From the NCBI GenBank assembly GCA_031290955.1, contig JAISLJ010000036.1, positions 1 through 16,495 on the forward strand: a DNA stretch of 16,495 bases, given 5' to 3'. This document shows positions 13,460-16,495 of the stretch, piece by piece. The number at the start of each line of letters is the position of its first letter. Within the stretch, counting starts at the first letter, position 1. The notes below the pieces were generated by a model that worked only from the letters and a program-made list of their open reading frames with translations, ran no database searches and was not told the origin of the DNA. The position numbers and the translations under genes were made by a program. This DNA comes from Zoogloeaceae bacterium. Lineage in GTDB: Bacteria > Pseudomonadota > Gammaproteobacteria > Burkholderiales > Rhodocyclaceae.

Positions 13460-14953
13460 ATGTCACAAACCGATGATCTGCCGCTGCATCAAAAGCTGTA
13501 CTGGTATGTAACGCGCTACGCGCATCTCTGGCTGTGTGTTGTGGGAGCCTTGGCGCTGTTGGGCTGGACGGGAAGCTGGCATTGGGCGCCCGAACTCTTT
13601 TCCCATTTCCTGCCCCAGTACGCCACGCTCGCCACGCTTCTCCTTCCCTTGGTGTTCCTGGGGCGGGCCGGTCGCTGGCGCTGGGCAGCGCTTGCCATTC
13701 CTTTCCTGGCCTGGGGCGCGTTGTTGCCGTTCTGGTGGCCTGCGGGCGCAGCCGATCCGCCGCCGCAAAGCCGCCTCACCCTTTTGCAATTCAACGCCGC
13801 CCAGAAGACCGAACCGCTGACGCATTGGCTCATCGCGCATCACACGGAGGTGGATGTGGCGCTGGTGCTGGAAGCCGCGCCCTCGTTTGCCGCCGCCATT
13901 GCGGCACTGGAAACGGAATATCCCCATCATGTCGAGCGCCTTCTGGATGGTCCATTCGGAATCGCGCTCCTGAGCCGCCATCCGCTTGTCGAGGCGCGTG
14001 TGCTGGAGGCGCTTGGCCCGGAATTCCCGATCATCGAGGCGTATGTGGTCTTGCCTTCCGGCCCGCTGCGCCTCATTGGCATTCACCCGCCGCCGCCGAT
14101 CGACGATACAACGGCGGCGCTGCACCGGAAGTTCATGGAAAAGCTCGCCAAGTATCTGCAACCGGGGATTCCCACCGTGGTGTTTGGCGATCTCAACGCG
14201 ACGCCCTGGTCGCCGCAGGCGCGCGCCTTTTCCCGCGCCACCGGCCTGCACGATGCCGGGGGCGGGCGAGGAGTGATTGCCACCTGGCCCGCTGTCACGG
14301 CGCGTTATCTGGACCTCTTGGGCGTGCCCATTGACCGGACGCTGCGCAGTTCCGATGTTTTCATCGAGGAGCGCCGCACTGGCCCCTTCCTGGATTCCGA
14401 TCACCTGCCCGTTGTGACGCGCATTGCCTATATTGAGCCTTGTGGATTGTCGTCCGGGATGCGACAGTTAAAGTACTTCTTCAAGTACAAGGAATATCAA
14501 AATGACTGTGATTTGGTGGAATGGACGAGGCATCGTAATTCTGCTCATTGCGCTCTGTACCATCCTCCCTCTTGGGGCAATATGGGACAATACTGGCACG
14601 GCAATCGGGTTCGTTATTTCTGCTGCCCTGGTTTTTTTCATGCGGGGTTGGCTCGACGAAGAAGAACCATCCTCCCTCTGGTGGATTCCAACCAGATTCT
14701 GGCCCTTTCTTTATTTGTTTTTTGCGCTTGGCGCAGCGGCGTAGTGGTGATTGAAGGCGGAGGAGATTCCGTCATTGCGAGGGGCGTAAGCGACGCGGCA
14801 ATCCACAGTCCTTTCCACCCACAGGACTTGCATTTTTGCGGCGGGATTCGCACCATACGCGCCTTGGCATTCATGCAACAACAGGGAAGGGCGGCAAGAA
14901 ATTGTCGTTCGCGGGACACATCATGCGAAAAAGTTTCATGGGCGTGCGTTTGA
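13460..14953 (+). CDS. Membrane-anchored endonuclease/exonuclease/phosphatase (EEP) family protein with aberrant C-terminal extension
   Basis: The N-terminal part has about three hydrophobic segments (roughly residues 20-90). An EEP-fold domain follows with LTLLQFNAA at its start, VVFGDLNATPWS carrying the metal-binding Asp-Leu-Asn, and LDSDHLPVVTRIA at its natural end, near base 14430. Such proteins are predicted periplasmic phosphodiesterases or nucleases; the substrate is unknown. The Glu of the first metal-site block appears as LVLEAAP. The frame has no stop after the domain and runs 170 codons on. The extra residues are rich in Cys, His, Trp and Arg and look like out-of-frame translation of a small membrane gene (14502-14744) and a REP-like palindrome. 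I infer loss of the native stop. The ATG at 13460 was preferred over the open frame from 13361, which crosses the terminator. Confidence 0.75.
   Translation: MSQTDDLPLHQKLYWYVTRYAHLWLCVVGALALLGWTGSWHWAPELFSHFLPQYATLATLLLPLVFLGRAGRWRWAALAIPFLAWGALLPFWWPAGAADPPPQSRLTLLQFNAAQKTEPLTHWLIAHHTEVDVALVLEAAPSFAAAIAALETEYPHHVERLLDGPFGIALLSRHPLVEARVLEALGPEFPIIEAYVVLPSGPLRLIGIHPPPPIDDTTAALHRKFMEKLAKYLQPGIPTVVFGDLNATPWSPQARAFSRATGLHDAGGGRGVIATWPAVTARYLDLLGVPIDRTLRSSDVFIEERRTGPFLDSDHLPVVTRIAYIEPCGLSSGMRQLKYFFKYKEYQNDCDLVEWTRHRNSAHCALYHPPSWGNMGQYWHGNRVRYFCCPGFFHAGLARRRRTILPLVDSNQILALSLFVFCAWRSGVVVIEGGGDSVIARGVSDAAIHSPFHPQDLHFCGGIRTIRALAFMQQQGRAARNCRSRDTSCEKVSWACV
14502..14744 (+). CDS. Small two-helix membrane protein
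   Basis: A protein of 80 residues with two hydrophobic helices: an N-terminal one in GIVILLIALCTILPLGAIW, a second in TAIGFVISAALVFFMRGW, then FWPFLYLFFALGAAA at the end. The pattern (Trp/Gly-rich start, Gly-rich second helix, an LWWIPTRFWPF segment before the last hydrophobic part) resembles a widespread family of uncharacterised small bacterial membrane proteins. AAGGA stands before the ATG with about 9-nt spacing. It lies inside the C-terminal readthrough of the EEP frame but in another frame, and its sensible composition suggests it is the real gene there. Function unknown. Confidence 0.6.
   Translation: MTVIWWNGRGIVILLIALCTILPLGAIWDNTGTAIGFVISAALVFFMRGWLDEEEPSSLWWIPTRFWPFLYLFFALGAAA
14771..14807. 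repeat. REP-like dispersed palindrome
   Basis: GTCATTGCGAGGGGCGTAAG followed by CGACGCGGCAATCCACA has nested stems: ATTGC (14774-14778) with GCAAT (14798-14802), and GCGT (14784-14787) with ACGC (14793-14796). It fits the widely scattered bacterial repeat of the form GTCATTGCGAGG ... GCAATCC known from many genomes. Only one full copy is present in the window. Confidence 0.65.
14807..14828. promoter_or_regulatory. Inverted repeat upstream of the ScfR-type regulator
   Basis: AGTCCT (14807-14812) and AGGACT (14823-14828) form an interrupted palindrome about 95 bp before the regulator start. It could be an operator or a hairpin; no promoter hexamers are clear. The rest of 14745-14922 holds the REP-like element and nothing else I can name. 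Confidence 0.25.
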
Positions 14954-16359
14954 AGCGCCTGCGCGAGGAACGCGGCCTCACACAGGCTGCACTGGCGCGG
15001 GCCTTGGGTCTTTCGCCCAGTTACCTCAATCAACTGGAGCAGAACCAGCGGCCCCTGAGCGTGCCTGTGCTCCTGAAACTGAATGCTGTGTTCGGCATTG
15101 ACGTGCAGCGCTTTTCCGACGATGACGAAGTGCGCCTGGTTGCGGGCTTGCGGGAACTCTTCAGCGACACATCCGCCGAAGAAGCGGTGTCTTTTACCGA
15201 AATGCAGGAACTGGCCGCCAACATGCCGGGAATCGCCCGCATGCTGATGCGGATGGGACGCCGTCAGCGCGATATCCTGGAGCGCGAGGAAATCCTGGCG
15301 GCAAGCCTGGGGCGGGAATCCGGCGACCGTCCCGACCGCCCCGCGCCGCAACCCTACGAGGAAGTGCGCGATTTTTTCTACGATTGCCACAACTACATCG
15401 ACCCCATCGATACCCTGGCCGAGTGCGCCAGCGTGGATTGGGGCCTCACGCCCCGGAACCTGCCGGAGCGCCTGGAGGCGCGGCTGGCGCGGCATGATGT
15501 CCGCGTGCTGCGCCTAGAGGAGGCGGAAGGCGAGACGCTGCGCCGCTTCGACCCTGAACAGCGCGTGCTGTGGCTCTCGCCGCGCTTGCATGCCGGGCAG
15601 ATGTCCTTCCAGATGGCGACGCAACTGGCCTTTCTGGAGGCGGATGCGGCGCTGGAAGCGCTGGTCGGGCGCGCCCGCCTGTCCAGCGAGGAAGCGCGCC
15701 AGCTTTTGCGCATCGGCCTCGCCAATTATTTCGCGGGCGCCCTGATCCTGCCCTATCGTCCCTTCCTCGCGGCAGCCGAGCGGCTCGGCTATGACATCGA
15801 ACGCCTCGCGCATGATTTCGGCGTTGGCTTCGAGACAGTCTGTCATCGCCTCTCCACCCTGCAACGCGAGCAGGAAAGCGGCGTGCCCTTCTTCTTCGTG
15901 CGCGTGGATCGCGCGGGCAACATCTCCAAGCGCCAGTCCGCCACCGATTTCCATTTTTCGCGCATCGGCGGCTCCTGTCCGCTCTGGAATCTCTATGAGG
16001 CCTTTGCCCAGCCCGGCCGCATCCTGACCCAACTGGCAACCATGCCCGACGGTCGCGCCTATCTGTGGATCGCGCGTACCGTGCGCCACGGCCATGCAGG
16101 CTACGACGCGCCCGGAAAAACCTTCGCCATCGGCCTGGGCTGCGACATTCGCCATGCCGGACGGCTGGTCTACAGCCGCGGCCTGGATCTCCTGCGCACC
16201 GAAGCCTTCACGCCCATCGGTGCGGGCTGCAAGCTCTGCCCCCGCGAACAGTGCGCCCAACGCGCCTTCCCAACCATCGGCGCATCCCTCCTGATCGACG
16301 AAAACCACAGCCGCTTCACGCCCTACACCATCCGCCACACAAAACAGCAGGCTTTTTAG
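14923..16359 (+). CDS. XRE-family regulator of the ScfR/RamB (short-chain fatty acyl) type
   Basis: A cytoplasmic transcription factor of 478 residues. The N-terminal helix-turn-helix (about 6-60) reads RLKRLREERGLTQAALARAL then GLSPSYLNQLEQNQRPLS. A long central region follows, with an IrrE/M78-like part (FFYDCHNYI to LIGLANYFAGALILPY-type helices). The C-terminal ScfR domain has VRVDRAGNISKRQSATDFHF and a Cys cluster CKLCPREQCAQRAFP. Regulators of this family (RamB, PrpR-type) sense acyl-CoA and control acetate, propionate or glyoxylate metabolism. No such metabolic gene is in the window, so the target is unknown. The ATG at 14923 matches the usual N-terminus; the ribosome binding site is weak (GCGGGA). 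The gene ends four bases before an inverted repeat. Confidence 0.88.
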   Translation: MRKSFMGVRLKRLREERGLTQAALARALGLSPSYLNQLEQNQRPLSVPVLLKLNAVFGIDVQRFSDDDEVRLVAGLRELFSDTSAEEAVSFTEMQELAANMPGIARMLMRMGRRQRDILEREEILAASLGRESGDRPDRPAPQPYEEVRDFFYDCHNYIDPIDTLAECASVDWGLTPRNLPERLEARLARHDVRVLRLEEAEGETLRRFDPEQRVLWLSPRLHAGQMSFQMATQLAFLEADAALEALVGRARLSSEEARQLLRIGLANYFAGALILPYRPFLAAAERLGYDIERLAHDFGVGFETVCHRLSTLQREQESGVPFFFVRVDRAGNISKRQSATDFHFSRIGGSCPLWNLYEAFAQPGRILTQLATMPDGRAYLWIARTVRHGHAGYDAPGKTFAIGLGCDIRHAGRLVYSRGLDLLRTEAFTPIGAGCKLCPREQCAQRAFPTIGASLLIDENHSRFTPYTIRHTKQQAF

Positions 16360-16365
16360 CAGGCT
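16346..16365. repeat. Short direct repeat at the end of the ScfR-type gene
   Basis: AGCAGGCT occurs at 16346-16353 and again at 16358-16365, separated by TTTT. The second copy spans the stop codon and the first bases of the terminal inverted repeat, so the last codons of the gene may have been altered by insertion or slippage. Confidence 0.45.
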
Positions 16366-16495
16366 GCCCAAAAACCATACAGGAGCATATCGCACGGCAT
16401 AATGCCGAACGCAACACATTGTTTTGTAAAGAATTTATGAGATGCCATATGAAATAAACGTGACAAATGAATGGTTTTCGTGGTTTTTGGGCAGC
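16363..16495. mobile_element. 133-bp segment with 15-bp perfect terminal inverted repeats (MITE-like or IS end)
   Basis: GCTGCCCAAAAACCA (16363-16377) is the exact reverse complement of TGGTTTTTGGGCAGC (16481-16495), the last bases of the window. The interior is AT-rich, codes for nothing I can support, and contains a 13-bp palindrome CGGCATAATGCCG (16395-16407). A possible outward promoter, TTGTAA (16424-16429) with an 18-bp gap to TATGAA (16448-16453), is also present. No target duplication can be checked because the right flank is missing. It could instead be the edge of a larger element. Confidence 0.5.

Larger units (their letters stand above)
14441..14807. repeat. Segment bounded by short inverted copies of a REP-like end
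   Basis: TGTGGATTG at 14441-14449 is the exact reverse complement of CAATCCACA at 14799-14807, the end of the REP-like palindrome. The enclosed DNA is AT-richer than its flanks and contains the small membrane gene. Nine bases is short, so an inserted unit is only suggested. Confidence 0.3.

Noticed and set aside
16065..16457. Plus-strand open frame of 130 codons overlapping the end of the ScfR-type gene
   Set aside because: It is an out-of-frame Arg/Pro/His-rich shadow of the regulator's conserved C-terminus.

Overview
The window is high-GC, densely packed chromosomal DNA, most probably from a betaproteobacterium. The indicators are housekeeping clusters arranged as in that class: glyS-gmhB-plsC; a YafS-like methyltransferase with rnhA and dnaQ; an AlgZ/AlgR-type LytTR two-component pair; dgkA; and the rpsP-rimM-trmD-rplS operon. 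A ScfR/RamB-type regulator closes the window. I do not commit to a genus. No tRNA, rRNA, CRISPR array or complete insertion sequence is visible.

Left part (1-4039, + strand): the 3' part of glyS is followed by gmhB (ADP-heptose synthesis for LPS core), plsC (phosphatidic acid synthesis) and a polytopic TMTC/GT-C-like glycosyltransferase candidate. The genes are tightly spaced or overlapping, so they probably form one transcription unit biased toward envelope synthesis. glyS carries an AT-richer, Ser/Asn-rich segment that looks inserted.

Accessory island (4040-5324): an array of about twelve 21-bp direct repeats ends about 25 bp before a broken miniature gene of the PilQ/secretin family. That gene needs a frame change to be read through and lacks the secretin hallmark VPxLGxIPxxGxLF. 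This is the most unusual stretch of the window.

Middle (5325-11154): a forward cluster of methyltransferase, rnhA and dnaQ meets a reverse-strand block tail to tail. The reverse block holds folA, ruvA (without ruvC or ruvB), algR, algZ and dgkA. folA has a very good ribosome binding site at an internal ATG, and 44 unexplained in-frame codons lie upstream of it.

Right part (11155-16495, + strand): a near-consensus promoter drives rpsP-rimM-trmD-rplS, which ends at a strong intrinsic terminator. Next is a membrane-anchored endonuclease/exonuclease/phosphatase (EEP) protein whose frame has apparently lost its native stop. It runs through a small two-helix membrane protein gene and a REP-like palindrome into the start of the ScfR-type regulator. 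The window ends on a 15-bp perfect inverted repeat (16363-16377 and 16481-16495) that may bound a small mobile element or be the place where an assembly broke.

I see no clear new multi-gene defence or biosynthetic system. The candidates for novelty are the 21-bp array with the mini-secretin, the glyS insert, and the REP-bounded segment carrying the small membrane gene.
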